A stretch of DNA of 64,000 bases from Paractinoplanes tereljensis (GCF_016862435.1 NZ_BOMY01000006.1:1-64000); one strand, 5' to 3'; positions 51,923-61,994 are shown, counted from the first letter of the stretch. Numbers and translations are program-made. The notes: generated from the letters alone by a model not told the origin.

Positions 51923-53314
51923 TCAGATGAAGCCGCGGGCCTGGAAGGCGGCCTTCACCGAGGCGGCGGCGGCGCTGCCGTACAAACTCTGCGCGGCACT
52001 GACGGTCGCGTTGGCGGCGGCCGCGAAGGTCGTACCGGCGGTGAAGTTGAACTGGGCCTCGAGGATGACCGTGTTCGCGTTCGTCCGGCCCAGGGCCGTG
52101 CTGATGTCGTAGAGGGCGCGCGACCACATCTCGCCGTCGGCGTGCACCTCGTTCTCGAAGTCCCCGGGGTAGACCTTGGTGCCGTCGATCCGGCGCAGGC
52201 AGTGCGGGGTCGTGCTGGTGTAGGAGACCGCGTCCCAGTCGCCGATGCAGACCAGCGGCACGGCGGTGGTGTTGGTGCTGACCGCCGACGACATGGTGTA
52301 CGCCCAGTAGTCGCCGAAGCCCTCGCCGATCGCCCCGGACTGGCTGGACGAGCCGAAGCCGGGAACCTGGGCGTCCTGGATGGCGTGGCCGTACTCGTGC
52401 CAGATGATCTCGGCGTCCTCGGCGTCGTCAACCCCGCCCGTACCGAAGGTGATCTGATCGGTCGAGGGGTCGTAGTAGGAGTTGTCGTCGGTGTAACCGG
52501 TCGTCTTGTACTTCTGCGCCGAGTTGTTGACGTCGGTGAAGCCGAGGCTCTGGATGTACTCCTGCGCCGACGTGATGCTGTAGTAGCCCATGGTCTGCTC
52601 GAAGCCGGCCTGCGCGCGGGTGTACGTGTAGGTGCGCGTGCTCGAGGTGACCCCGCTGCTGCTCTGGTTGCTGGCGTACGCGCCGCGGAGCGTGGTGACG
52701 CCGCTGGTCAGCTGGGTCAGCGTGACCGTCTTGTAAGCGGCGGTGAAGGTGCCGGCGCTGGTGGTGTCCTTGAGGCTCTCGTTCTGCAGGGTCACCACCG
52801 GATTGGGGCTGAAGACCTGGCCGGAGCCGTTGACCTCCTTGACCGCGCTCTTCTCGGAGAGCGTGGCGCCGCTGGCCGCGTCGACGACGGTCTGCACGCT
52901 GCCGCCGCGGGTGTCGGTGAGCACCAGCCAGCCGAGCTTGGCGGTGTCGCCGGGCACGATGACCGCCGCCGCCGACCGCACCAGCGAACCGGCGAGCCGG
53001 CCGGTCACCGCCGACTCGGCCCGGTTGCGGGCGAAGGCGGCGCTGCCGGCCGGCGTGCCCTTGATCGCGAAACGGCCGTCCTGGATCGAGGTGGTGCCGG
53101 TCCGGGTGTCGGTGTGGGTGGCGTAGTAGCCGCCGAGCACCGGCACTCCCCGATAGGTCTGCTGGTACCAGGTGTGCGTGCCGAGCAGGGAGTGCCGGGT
53201 GGCCACGACGGTAAGTCCGTCCGGGGCCGCGTGGGCGGCGGTGGCGCCCGAGGCGACCACCATGCCGACGATGCCGCCCACCGCCGCCAGCCGCTGGATC
53301 GTTCTCCGTGCCAT
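51923..53314 (-). CDS. secreted thermolysin-like (M4/M36-type) metallopeptidase
   Basis: 463 aa, ATG 53314 after GGAGG; signal peptide ~1-29 (MARRTIQRLAAVGGIVGMVV). A propeptide of the FTP/PepSY type (LLGTHTWYQQTYRGVPVLGG) precedes the catalytic domain. The zinc site is IIWHEYGHAIQDAQ at ~residue 306, with the third ligand in GAIGEGFGDYWAY at ~330. The order and spacing are those of gluzincins related to M4/M36, though the protein is compact. It lies in a cluster of secreted hydrolases on the same strand. Confidence 0.87.
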   Translation of the reverse strand: MARRTIQRLAAVGGIVGMVVASGATAAHAAPDGLTVVATRHSLLGTHTWYQQTYRGVPVLGGYYATHTDTRTGTTSIQDGRFAIKGTPAGSAAFARNRAESAVTGRLAGSLVRSAAAVIVPGDTAKLGWLVLTDTRGGSVQTVVDAASGATLSEKSAVKEVNGSGQVFSPNPVVTLQNESLKDTTSAGTFTAAYKTVTLTQLTSGVTTLRGAYASNQSSSGVTSSTRTYTYTRAQAGFEQTMGYYSITSAQEYIQSLGFTDVNNSAQKYKTTGYTDDNSYYDPSTDQITFGTGGVDDAEDAEIIWHEYGHAIQDAQVPGFGSSSQSGAIGEGFGDYWAYTMSSAVSTNTTAVPLVCIGDWDAVSYTSTTPHCLRRIDGTKVYPGDFENEVHADGEMWSRALYDISTALGRTNANTVILEAQFNFTAGTTFAAAANATVSAAQSLYGSAAAASVKAAFQARGFI

Positions 53315-53397
53315 CGATGACCTCCACCTGCTGCGCCCGAATTTAAGGGCAGCGTAATGATGGGGATAAATGTCCCGGAGATCGCGAACGGGTCATA

Positions 53398-55625
53398 TCA
53401 GCAGATGAGCTTCACCACCACCTCGACGGTCTGCTGACGGACGTTGCCGGCGTCGTCGGTCGCGGTGAGGGTGATCCGGTGCGGGATGTCGCCGCACCCG
53501 CCGCGCAGCTGCACGATCGGGCTCGGGCCGGCCCCGATCGGCACCGCCGGTGCGCCGGCCTGACTGTCGGTCCAGGCCAGGCTCAGCGGCCCGCCCTCCG
53601 GATCGACCGCGCTGCTGCCCAGCGTGAGCTGATGGAACACCCCGCCGGCGTCCGAGCCGTTGGTCCACAGGACCGCCCCGTTGGCCGGGTTGGTGATGGC
53701 CACCGTCGGCGGGAGGTTCGGCCCGGCCGCCCGGATCGTGATCGCCACGGTGTCGGTGCCGCACAGGCCGAACGTGTCGCAGCCGCGGAAGGTGACCGTG
53801 TGCGGGCCGGGCGGAACGTTCAGCGGCGTCTGCGCGGTGTGCCCGGCCGCGAACACCGAACCGTCGAGCCGCCAGCTCACCTGGTTGTCGGCGAGCCCGC
53901 CGGTGTCCGGGTCCAGGCTGGTCCCGGCGAACGAGATCGGCTCGGCCGGGGTGAAGACCGGCGGGCCGGAGTCGTCGCTGGGCGTGACGATGTGCACGGT
54001 CGGCGCGTGGTTCGTCACGGTCACCTGGATCGAGTCGGACGCGGTGGCCCCGCCCGGGAAGGCGGCCGTGGCGGTGATCGTGTGGGTGCCGGCCGGCAGC
54101 GACGCGGTCCGTGGGTTACCGGTGCCGAGGCTGACGCTGCCGCGTTTCCAGGTGACGGTCGGACTGCCGAGGCCGTCGTCGTAGACGTTCGCCCGGAACT
54201 GCACCGGCGTGCCCGCGCCCAGCTGCGCCCCGGCCGACGGGGTCCGGATGTCGAGGGCCGGCGGAAGCGCGTCCCGGACCGGGTCCAGCGCGTTGATCAC
54301 CCGCCGCTTGACCCGGTCGTCGGGGCTGGTGCGCATCCACCCGAGGAGCTTGGTCTCCACCGCGCTGCCGCCCTGGTTCGGATCGGCCGCCCAGATCAGG
54401 GCGGCCACCCCAGCCGCGTACGGGCTGGCGAAGCTGGTCCCCCACACCTGGCGTGGCCGGGTCTGGTCCGGCGTCGGTCCGGTGATGACGGTGAACGGCG
54501 CGAAGATGTCCACGTCCTCGTGCCCGTAGTTGGACTGCGGATCGCGCAGCAGGCTGTTCTGCAACAGGCCACCGACGCAGGTCACGCCGGCGTTCTCACA
54601 GGGGGTGACCCAGTGGTTCTCCCAGCAGACCAGGAAGCAGGTCTCGCCGTCGACGTCCCGGCCGTCGTTGCCGGCCGACGCGAACAGCAGGATGCCCGCT
54701 CCCCGCAGCACCGCGGTCGCGGCCTCGAACGGCAGCACCGACCACTCCAGCGCCCAGTGCACCGACGCACTGAAGCTCATGTTGATGATCTTGCTACCGG
54801 CCCCGGCCGCGGCGGTGACGCCGCTGATCGCGGTGAAGAAGTCGTAGCTGGACCAGACCAGGTTGAGCCGGCCGACCGGCCCGGCCGAACCGGCCACCCC
54901 GCGGCCGTTGTCCGGCACGCCGGCGGCGGTGTCGGCCACCTCGGTGCCGTGCCAGGGCGATCCGGTGCCCCGGTGGGTCGCCGGCACGCCCGGGACCACG
55001 CTGGTCATCGTGGTGCCGGCCGGCAGGTCGTCGTTGATGTCGGGACGGAAGCCCTGGTCGACGACGCCGATCTCGACGGTGTTGCGGGTGCGGTCGACCG
55101 AGTCGAGCAGGGTCCAGGCCGGGGCGGCGCCGATGTCCTGGACACTGCCCGAGTTCAGGTAGGACCAGGTGTAGGAGTTGCGGTTGTAGGCGGTGGCCGG
55201 ATCGTTGCCGAATCCTTCCGGACCGATCAGCGCCTCGTTGGCACTGCCGGCGGCGATGCTGTCCGGGGCGGCGAGCCAGTTGACGCCGATGGCCAACCCG
55301 GCCACCGCCTCGGTGGCGGCGATGGTCAGCAGTCCGAGGCCGGCCTTGCTGGACACCGCGAGCGCGTCCGCTCGTTCGCGCCCGGGGTTGAGCTTGCCGA
55401 GCAGGTCACTGAGCCCACCCGGATCGGCGCGACTCGGGTCCACCCGTACGAGATAGTGGGGTGGGAAGTCTTTGATCTTGGGGTCGTTCTCGGCCAGAAC
55501 GGTGCCGCCCCCGTGACCGGGCCGGCGCACCCCGTGGGCGCCGGACAGGGATCCGGGACCGCCGCCTGGGCACCCACCGGAACGACGAGAAGCAGCGCGG
55601 CCAGCGCGTTCACTGCTGCGAACAT
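53398..55625 (-). CDS. secreted subtilisin-like (S8) protease, split by a frameshift
   Basis: The signal peptide MFAAVNALAALLLVVPVGAQ starts at ATG 55625. After the segment CAGPVTG the reading must change frame near a C5 run at 55508-55512 (G5 on the coding strand) to continue as LAENDPKIKDFPPHYLVRVD. One added G there would join the frames into ~743 aa. The second frame holds the full S8 triad: GVVDQGFRPDI (Asp, ~residue 192), WHGTEVADTAAG (His, ~223) and WGTSFASPYAAGVAALIW (Ser, ~397). After ~450 there are two or three PKD/Ig-like domains, ending with LTATDDAGNVRQQTVEVVVK. It may be a real pseudogene, a sequencing error or a recoding site. Confidence 0.8.
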
Positions 55626-55646
55626 GACTCTCCTCGGCCGGCTCGG

Positions 55647-55907
55647 CTACGGGCAGCCGGCCAGGTCCATCTGGTGCCGGATGTCGCCCAGTTGGGCTTC
55701 CAGCCGGAGGATGAGGGCGACGAGGCCCGGCTTCTGCGCGGGCGTCGCGGTGGCCAGCCGCTCCTGCGCGATGTCCTCCCGGATCTGGACCCCGTCGTAG
55801 GCCGCCTGCAGGGACGCGCATTCGGCGGTCACCGCGTAGGCCGGCGTGGCCAGCATCGGAGTGGCGAGGGCGCCGAGCGCGGCGAGGATGACGATGGTGC
55901 GTTTCAT
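55647..55907 (-). CDS. small secreted protein
   Basis: 86 aa from ATG 55907, preceded by AAGGAGA. Signal peptide ~1-25 (MKRTIVILAALGALATPMLA). The mature part is one amphipathic helical stretch with two cysteines, near its start (ECASLQAAYDG) and at its end (MDLAGCP), suggesting a disulfide-closed hairpin. It lies between the lipase and the subtilisin genes with short gaps, so it is probably co-transcribed. The family is not recognised. Confidence 0.75.
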   Translation of the reverse strand: MKRTIVILAALGALATPMLATPAYAVTAECASLQAAYDGVQIREDIAQERLATATPAQKPGLVALILRLEAQLGDIRHQMDLAGCP

Positions 55908-55921
55908 GGCTGTCTCCTTGA

Positions 55922-56587
55922 TCAGGTGATGGGCAGTTCGACGAACGTGCCCGGGCAGGTGCCACCGACGGCGGCCAGCGCCGCGGCGATGAAAAGGGGC
56001 GATCGCGGCTCGTCGGGATGTTCGACGCCGGCGATCTCGTGGAAGCAGGCTCCGCCGTCCAGCCGGGTGACGTCGGCGGCGTCCTTGGTGCTGCGCAGCG
56101 TGGTGTACGCGATGTCGCCGGGAGTGTCGTCGCCTGCGTCCAAGTCCCAGAGGAAGGGGTTGAACGGGCACATCTGGCCGCCGTCCTGCTCGCCGAGCAG
56201 GCAGGCCGGGAGGTAGCCGTAGTGCGGTGAACCCATCGACACGAAGGTGCGGACCTTCGCCGCGCCACCGAGGTGCTTGAGGTAGTAACGCGTCGACAGG
56301 CCACCCATGCTGTGCCCGACCAGGTTGACCCTCCCCGCGCCGGTCTGCGCCCGGACACTGTCCGCCAGGGCGGCGATGACCAGGGCGTTCACCACGTTGT
56401 TCTGACCCGGTAGGTCGACCACGTAGGCCGGATAGCCGGCCGCGGCGAACGCGTCCCGCATCGCCGACATGTCGGAGCCGGCCCCGGTCCAGCCGTGCAC
56501 CAGGATCACCGGCTCCCGGGGCACCTGGTCGGTGGCCGCGGCCGCCGGTGGCAGCACGGTGAGCAGCAGTGCCAAGACGAACCGCAC
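55922..56587 (-). CDS. secreted triacylglycerol-lipase/esterase-like alpha/beta hydrolase
   Basis: 221 aa from GTG 56587, with GGAGG directly upstream; the ATG at 56623 lies before that site and is less likely. The signal peptide (VRFVLALLLTVLPPAAAATD) is followed by the oxyanion segment PVILVHGWTGAGSD, the nucleophile elbow NLVGHSMGGLSTRYYL (Ser ~residue 90) and a late His in CFHEIAGVEH. Cysteines suggest two disulfides. First gene of a minus-strand secreted-hydrolase series and divergent from the SARP regulator. Confidence 0.86.
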   Translation of the reverse strand: MRFVLALLLTVLPPAAAATDQVPREPVILVHGWTGAGSDMSAMRDAFAAAGYPAYVVDLPGQNNVVNALVIAALADSVRAQTGAGRVNLVGHSMGGLSTRYYLKHLGGAAKVRTFVSMGSPHYGYLPACLLGEQDGGQMCPFNPFLWDLDAGDDTPGDIAYTTLRSTKDAADVTRLDGGACFHEIAGVEHPDEPRSPLFIAAALAAVGGTCPGTFVELPIT

Positions 56588-56679
56588 CCTGTTTCCTCCT
56601 ATGTGTACTGTGACGCCCGACATCGTGCCGGTCGGCGCTGCAACCGCGCTGACGCGGCGCTGGAACGGCAGGGAGACCC

Positions 56680-59600
56680 ATGCAGGTACGGCTGCTCGGA
56701 CCGGTCGAGGTGGTCGGCCCGGACCGCGCGGTCCGCCCGGTGTCCGGGCTGCGCCGCAAGGCGGTCCTGGCGGTGCTGGCCCTGCGGCCCGGCGAGATCG
56801 TCAGCACCGACCGGCTGATCGAGACGGTGTGGGGCCGGAGCGCCGATGTCGCCCTCAACACCGTGCAGAGCCACGTCTCCTACCTGCGCCGGGTGCTCGG
56901 TGACCCGGCCGCGATCGTCACCCGGCCGCCCGGTTACCAGCTCGACCTGGGCCCCGACGGCACCGACGCAGCCGTCGCCGAACGCCTGATCCGGGACGCC
57001 CGGCAGACCGGCAGCCTGGCCCGGCGGGCCGAGTCGCTGCGGTCGGCGCTGGCGCTGTGGCGTGGCCGGCCGCTGGCCGACCTGGTCGGCCTGCCCGGGC
57101 TGGCCGGTGAGTCGGACCGGCTGGCCGCGCTCGCGGCCGACGCCCGCCGGTCCCTGGCCGAGACCCGGCTGGCCCTCGGCGAACACGCCGACCTGCTGCC
57201 CGAGCTGCGGCAACTGGCCGGCGAGCATCCGTTCGACGAGCAGGTGCAGGGTCAGCTGGTGCTCGCGCTCTACCGGTCCGGCCGGCAGGCGGACGCGCTT
57301 GTCGTGCTGCGGGAGGTGCGCGCACGGCTCGCCGCCGAACTGGGCATCGATCCCGGTCCGGCGCTGCAGGAGCTGGCGGCGGCGGTGCTGCGGCAGAGCC
57401 CCTCGCTGGCTGCGCCTTTGCCGGCCGCTCCGGCCCGGTCTTTCGTCGGCCGCCGGGACGAACTCGACGCGACCGGCGACAACACCGTGCCGATGATCGC
57501 GGTCAGCGGTGACCCCGGCATCGGCAAGACCAGCCTGCTGCGCGAGTTCGCCCGGCGCGCGCAGCGGTCCGGGCGGGTGGTGGCCTGGGGGCGGGCCGCC
57601 GAGTACGAGCAAAACGTCCCGTTCGCCGTGATCACCGACGCGCTGAATGACCTGGCGGCGCCGCCGACCGGGGACGAAGACCTGCTGCGGGAGCTGCTGC
57701 CGGGTGACGGCGGTGCGGCACCGGTGCTGGGCGGCGAGCGGTACCGGCTGCACCGGGCGGTCCGGGGCCTGCTCGAAGCCGCGGCCGGCCGGGCCGGCCT
57801 GCTGGTGGTTCTCGACGACCTGCACTGGGCCGACCACGGCTCGGCCGAGCTGCTGGAGTTCCTGTTGCGGCACCCGCCGGCCGGGCCGGTGCAGTTCGCC
57901 GTGGCCTACCGGCCGCGGCAGCTGCCCGGGCGCCTGCAGGACAGCCTCGGGCGGGCGGTCCTGGACGGCGTGGTGCAGCTGCTGGAGCTGGGTCCGCTGA
58001 CCCGGGCCGACATCGACGAGCTGCTGCCCGAACGGCTGCCCGCGGCCCGGCGCCGCGAGCTGTACGAGGCCAGCGGTGGCAACCCGTTCTACCTGCACGC
58101 GCTGGCCCGGGCCGATCTGGGGCGGCTGTCCGCCGTACGGTCGGAGGCGGTTCGGGCCGCGCTGGCCGCCGAGCTCGGCGCCCTGGCCCCGATCGAGGCG
58201 AAGGTGGCCTGGGCCGCCGCCCTGGCCCCGGAGGTGGCCGAGCCGGAGCTGGTCGCCCGGACCGCGGAGGTGTCCGAGCGGGCCGTGCTCGCCGCCCTGG
58301 ACCGGCTGGCGGCGCGGGACATCCTGCGGGCCGGCCAGCACGACCGGTTCCAGTTCCGGCATCCGCTGCTGCGGCAGGCCGCCTACGAGAGCAGCGACCC
58401 GGGCTGGCGGGTCGGCGCCCACGCCCGCGCGGCGGCGGCCCTCCGGAAGAACGGCGCGGCCGCCGCGGAACAGGCGCACCACCTGGAACGATGCGCCACC
58501 CGTGGGGATCTCGAGGCGATCGAGGTGCTGCACCAGGCCGGCTCCGACGCGCTGAACAGCAACCCCGGCGTCGCCGCGCACTGGTTCAGCACAGCGTTGC
58601 GGCTGCTGCCGGACACCCCGGAGGCCGACGGCACCCGGATGGGGCTGCTCGTCGCGCAGGCCCAGGCGTTCGCGGTGACCGGCCGGCTGCCGGAGAGCCG
58701 GCAGACCCTGCACCAGCTGCTGCACCTGATCCCGGTCGCGGCAGCCGAACCGCGCGCCTCGCTTGTCGCCCTCTGCGCCGGCATCGAACGCCTGCTCGGG
58801 CGGCACACCGAGGCCAACGCTCAGCTCGCCGCCGAGCTGGCCGGGCTGGCCGGACTGCCCGAGGACGAGGACCGCGCCACCGCGATCCTGCTGCTCGGCC
58901 TGGCCAGCGACTTCACCTCGATCGACGCCGGGCCGGGCCCGTCGGCCGAGGCCGTCGCGGCCGCCCGCCGGGCCGGTGACCGGCCGCTGCTGGCGGCCGC
59001 GCTGGCCACCTCCGTCCTCAACGACCAGTGGACCGGGTGCGCCGACCACGGCACCGGAGACCGGTTGACCGAGGCCGCCGCGCTGGTGGACGCCATGCCG
59101 GACGCCGAGGTTGCCGAGCTGTTGCACGGGGTCGCCTGGCTGGCCACGGCCGAGCTGTGCCACGACCGGCCGTACGACGCGGGCCGGCACGCCGAGCGCG
59201 CCCTGCTCGCCGCCCGGGCCAGCGGACAGACCACTCTGGCCGGTCAGATCCACGCCCTGCGGGCCTGCGTGCACCGCGCCCTCGGTGAGCTGCCGGCCGC
59301 GGCCCGCTGCCTGGAGGACGCCCGGGACGCGGCTGCGCTGCTCGACACCGACGAACTCACCTCGCTGGTTCTGGCGTACCAGTGCGTGGTCGTCGCCCTG
59401 CAGGGCGACCTCGACCGGGCGCTGCGGCTGGGCCAGGAGGCGGTTGCGGTGGCCGGCCCCCGCCGGGACTACTTCGCCGGTGCGGCGGCCGGCGCCCTGG
59501 CCCAGGCCATGCTGTACGCCGGCGACCCGGCCGGGTGTGTCGAGGTGCTGCTGGGCGAGTCGGCGGATCCCCGGCTCACCCGGATCGACCCGGTCAGCCG

Positions 59601-59949
59601 CAGCGCCTGGTTCCTGATGCTGGCCGAGGCCGAGGCCACGCGCGGCCGGCTGGACCAGGCGATGACGTGGGCCGACCGGGCCCAGGCCGAGGCGGATCTG
59701 ATCGACTCGCCGCGGCGGTCCGGGTCGGCCCGGCTCGCCCGGGCGTACGCCCTGCTGCCGACCGACCCGGCCGGCGCGGCGGCCAACGCCGAGGCGGCAC
59801 AACGGTTGTTCAGCACCGGCGCCGACCCGATCGGCGCCGGGCTGGCGCACCTGGTGCTGGGGAAGGCCGGCGGCGGACCCGGACACGTAGCCCGGGCCCG
59901 CCGGCTCTTCGAACGCTGCGGCGCCGGTCTGCTCGCCGCCCGCGCCTGA
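56680..59949 (+). CDS. SARP-type transcriptional regulator with ATPase and TPR domains (AfsR-like)
   Basis: 1089 aa from ATG 56680 after GGGAG. Residues ~1-95 are an OmpR-type winged helix (MQVRLLGPVEVVGPDRAVRP, LNTVQSHVSYLRRVLGD), ~100-250 the BTAD domain (QLVLALYRSGRQADALVVLR), then an AAA/NACHT-like ATPase with Walker A SGDPGIGKTSLLREFARRA and Walker B VVLDDLHWADHG. The C-terminal ~550 residues are TPR-like. Such proteins activate adjacent secondary-metabolism or secretion genes. It is divergent from the lipase-protease series (92 bp apart), the likely target. No biosynthetic cluster is visible. Confidence 0.9.
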   Translation: MQVRLLGPVEVVGPDRAVRPVSGLRRKAVLAVLALRPGEIVSTDRLIETVWGRSADVALNTVQSHVSYLRRVLGDPAAIVTRPPGYQLDLGPDGTDAAVAERLIRDARQTGSLARRAESLRSALALWRGRPLADLVGLPGLAGESDRLAALAADARRSLAETRLALGEHADLLPELRQLAGEHPFDEQVQGQLVLALYRSGRQADALVVLREVRARLAAELGIDPGPALQELAAAVLRQSPSLAAPLPAAPARSFVGRRDELDATGDNTVPMIAVSGDPGIGKTSLLREFARRAQRSGRVVAWGRAAEYEQNVPFAVITDALNDLAAPPTGDEDLLRELLPGDGGAAPVLGGERYRLHRAVRGLLEAAAGRAGLLVVLDDLHWADHGSAELLEFLLRHPPAGPVQFAVAYRPRQLPGRLQDSLGRAVLDGVVQLLELGPLTRADIDELLPERLPAARRRELYEASGGNPFYLHALARADLGRLSAVRSEAVRAALAAELGALAPIEAKVAWAAALAPEVAEPELVARTAEVSERAVLAALDRLAARDILRAGQHDRFQFRHPLLRQAAYESSDPGWRVGAHARAAAALRKNGAAAAEQAHHLERCATRGDLEAIEVLHQAGSDALNSNPGVAAHWFSTALRLLPDTPEADGTRMGLLVAQAQAFAVTGRLPESRQTLHQLLHLIPVAAAEPRASLVALCAGIERLLGRHTEANAQLAAELAGLAGLPEDEDRATAILLLGLASDFTSIDAGPGPSAEAVAAARRAGDRPLLAAALATSVLNDQWTGCADHGTGDRLTEAAALVDAMPDAEVAELLHGVAWLATAELCHDRPYDAGRHAERALLAARASGQTTLAGQIHALRACVHRALGELPAAARCLEDARDAAALLDTDELTSLVLAYQCVVVALQGDLDRALRLGQEAVAVAGPRRDYFAGAAAGALAQAMLYAGDPAGCVEVLLGESADPRLTRIDPVSRSAWFLMLAEAEATRGRLDQAMTWADRAQAEADLIDSPRRSGSARLARAYALLPTDPAGAAANAEAAQRLFSTGADPIGAGLAHLVLGKAGGGPGHVARARRLFERCGAGLLAARA

Positions 59950-59950
59950 C

Positions 59951-60904
59951 TCATGGCGTGGCCGCGGCCACCAGCTCCTGATAGGCGGCCACGCCGTCCG
60001 GGTCGGCGTATCCGCCGGCCGGGAAGGTGGTGGCGCCGAGATACCAGTTGTCCATCTGCCAGTACGACACGATCCGGAAGTCGTGGCTGGTCAGCCACGT
60101 CCGGGAGGCGCGGATGGCCGGCCCTCGGGAGGCCCGGGTGCCCTGGTCGTCGTCGATCCCCCACTCCGGCAGGGTGAGCGGCTTGCCCAGCCCGGAGACA
60201 GCGTTGTACCAGCGGATCATCCGGGGGTCGGAGCCGATGCTGTACGGGTCGTCGGGCTCGCTGCCCCGGGTGCTGGCCTGCCAGTAGAGGTCCAGCCCGT
60301 ACGCGTCGGCGTAGGCGGCCGGGACGATCCAGTCCTGGATCTCGTAGTCGCCACCGGTGCCGTTGTTGGTGACCCGGGTCGAGCCGGTGCGCCACTGGTA
60401 GGACATGTAGATCGGGATGACGTTGAGCGTGGAGTTCGCGGCCTTGGCGACCGTGTAGGCCCGCTGGAAGGCGGCCACGAACTGCACCCCGGTCATGTCG
60501 TCCTCGGGCTCGTGGTAGTAGGTGAGGTAGGTGTTGGCAGGCATCGCCGTGGCGATGTTCTGGATCTCGGTGTCGCAGCTGCCGGCCGCCACCGCGGTCG
60601 GTGTGCAGGACGTCTTGAACGAGTACCAGAGCACGCCACCGTTGGTGTTGTGGCAGGTGATGGCGTTGGCCGGCGGCAGCTGCCCGGCCGAGGCGAAGAC
60701 CCGGCGGATGCCGAGGTTGCCCAGGTGGGTGCGTTCGTCGAGGAAGCCGGCGCAGGTGTTGCCGCTACCGACCGTGTCGGAGGCCGAGGTGGTCGCACCG
60801 ACCGCGAGCGTGGGCAGAGTCGCCTGGGCCGCTGCCACATTCCCCAGCGTGAGGAGAACGACGACGGTGACCATGACGAGCGTCCTGGGTACAGAGCGTG
60901 TCAT
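59951..60904 (-). CDS. secreted clan GH-A-type glycosidase
   Basis: 317 aa, ATG 60904, with a signal peptide (VMVTVVVLLTLGNVAAAQAT). After ~100 residues there is TYLTYYHEPEDDM, with Glu at ~residue 132 placed like an acid/base, and LTLPEWGIDD with Glu at ~247 placed like a nucleophile. The ~115-residue spacing and the W-rich C-terminus (SYWQMDNWYLG) suggest a GH26-like or related beta-glycanase barrel. The exact family is not certain. Convergent with the SARP gene (1-bp gap). Confidence 0.75.
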   Translation of the reverse strand: MTRSVPRTLVMVTVVVLLTLGNVAAAQATLPTLAVGATTSASDTVGSGNTCAGFLDERTHLGNLGIRRVFASAGQLPPANAITCHNTNGGVLWYSFKTSCTPTAVAAGSCDTEIQNIATAMPANTYLTYYHEPEDDMTGVQFVAAFQRAYTVAKAANSTLNVIPIYMSYQWRTGSTRVTNNGTGGDYEIQDWIVPAAYADAYGLDLYWQASTRGSEPDDPYSIGSDPRMIRWYNAVSGLGKPLTLPEWGIDDDQGTRASRGPAIRASRTWLTSHDFRIVSYWQMDNWYLGATTFPAGGYADPDGVAAYQELVAAATP

Positions 60905-60942
60905 GGCCGCAGCGTAAACAAATTCATAAATAGATCGCCATG

Positions 60943-60967
60943 CGTGAATATTTCACTCACGCGTGAG
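60943..60967. promoter_or_regulatory. overlapping palindromes in the divergent promoter region
   Basis: Two palindromes touch: GTGAATATTTCAC at 60944-60956 and CTCACGCGTGAG at 60956-60967. They lie between the glycosidase gene (minus) and the SEC-C gene (plus), in an AT-richer gap. This is a good candidate operator for a dimeric repressor; no regulator can be assigned. Confidence 0.5.
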
Positions 60968-61991
60968 ACCCAGATCAACAGCGGCGGGTACGCGAACCGC
61001 AGTACCGTATCGGCGTGCCGTTAAAACCGATTTGACCAGCGCTGACCTCAGCGACATCCGGCAGTCCGCCCTCGGCGCGGCCGACCCGCTCGGCGTCGCG
61101 GCCGTGCTCGCCGAGGCCGTCGACTCCGGTGGCCTCGCCGACCCGGACGATGCCGGATATGCCCTCACGCTCGCGGCCGAGATCGCCGAGAGCCGGACCA
61201 AACTCGATGCCGCCCTCCGGTACGCCGACCGGGCCGTCGACGCCTACAAGACGCGGGACGACACCCAGGCCGGCGCCGCCCACGCGCTGCGCGCCCGGAT
61301 CCTGTTCCGGTCGGGCCGCGCGGACGAGGCGATGGCGGAGCTGGAACCGCTGCGCCCGCTGCTGACCCGCTATCCGGACGCCGCCGCGTACGTCACCGTG
61401 GCCCTGTCGGTCGGCGGCCAGAACAAGCTGGCCGAGCAGTGGCTGACCGAGGCCGTGCAGGCCACCCTGACCGAGCGCGACCAGCCCGCCGACCCGGCCA
61501 GCGCCGAGGACGCCGGTCAGCTGTTCTTCCTGCTCCAGCAGCGGCACCGGCTGCGGCACGCCCTCGGCCTGCCGCACGACACGCACGACAACCTGGCCGA
61601 GCGGCTCGAGACCCGGCTGGCCAACGCGGCCGCGGCCGGTGGGCCGGCCGACGACCTGCTGTTCTGGCCGCAGGCCGAGTTCGACCGGCTGCTGGCGAAG
61701 TGGCCGGCCCTGACCGAGTCGTACGACAAGAACTGGGACGACCACCGCGCCCGGCTGGAGCGGGAACTGGTCCGGCTGACCGGCACCGGCCGGGTCGGCC
61801 TGGCGGTGTTCCCGGGCACGGTCGACGGGCTGGCCGGCGACGCGACCGACGCCAAGGTCCGGGCGGCCTACGCACGCCAGCAGGAGACCGGCACCAACCG
61901 GATCAGCTGGCCGCCGGAGCGGAACGCGGCATGCTGGTGCGGGTCCGGCAACAAGTACAAGAAGTGCTGCCTGCCCCGATCGCGCGGCTGA
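60963..61991 (+). CDS. TPR-repeat protein with C-terminal SEC-C zinc motif
   Basis: Up to 342 aa. The start is uncertain: GTG 60963 overlaps a palindrome and lacks a ribosome-binding site, while TTG 61032 would give a protein starting at TSADLSDIRQ and may be better. The body is helical repeat (ALRYADRAVDAYKTRDDTQA, AAHALRARILFRSGRADEAM). The end is CWCGSGNKYKKCCLPRSRG, the SEC-C motif (C-x-C-x8-C-C) that binds zinc, as at the C-terminus of SecA. A role in protein handling is possible but unproven. Confidence 0.82.
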   Translation: MRPRSTAAGTRTAVPYRRAVKTDLTSADLSDIRQSALGAADPLGVAAVLAEAVDSGGLADPDDAGYALTLAAEIAESRTKLDAALRYADRAVDAYKTRDDTQAGAAHALRARILFRSGRADEAMAELEPLRPLLTRYPDAAAYVTVALSVGGQNKLAEQWLTEAVQATLTERDQPADPASAEDAGQLFFLLQQRHRLRHALGLPHDTHDNLAERLETRLANAAAAGGPADDLLFWPQAEFDRLLAKWPALTESYDKNWDDHRARLERELVRLTGTGRVGLAVFPGTVDGLAGDATDAKVRAAYARQQETGTNRISWPPERNAACWCGSGNKYKKCCLPRSRG

Positions 61992-61994
61992 GTT

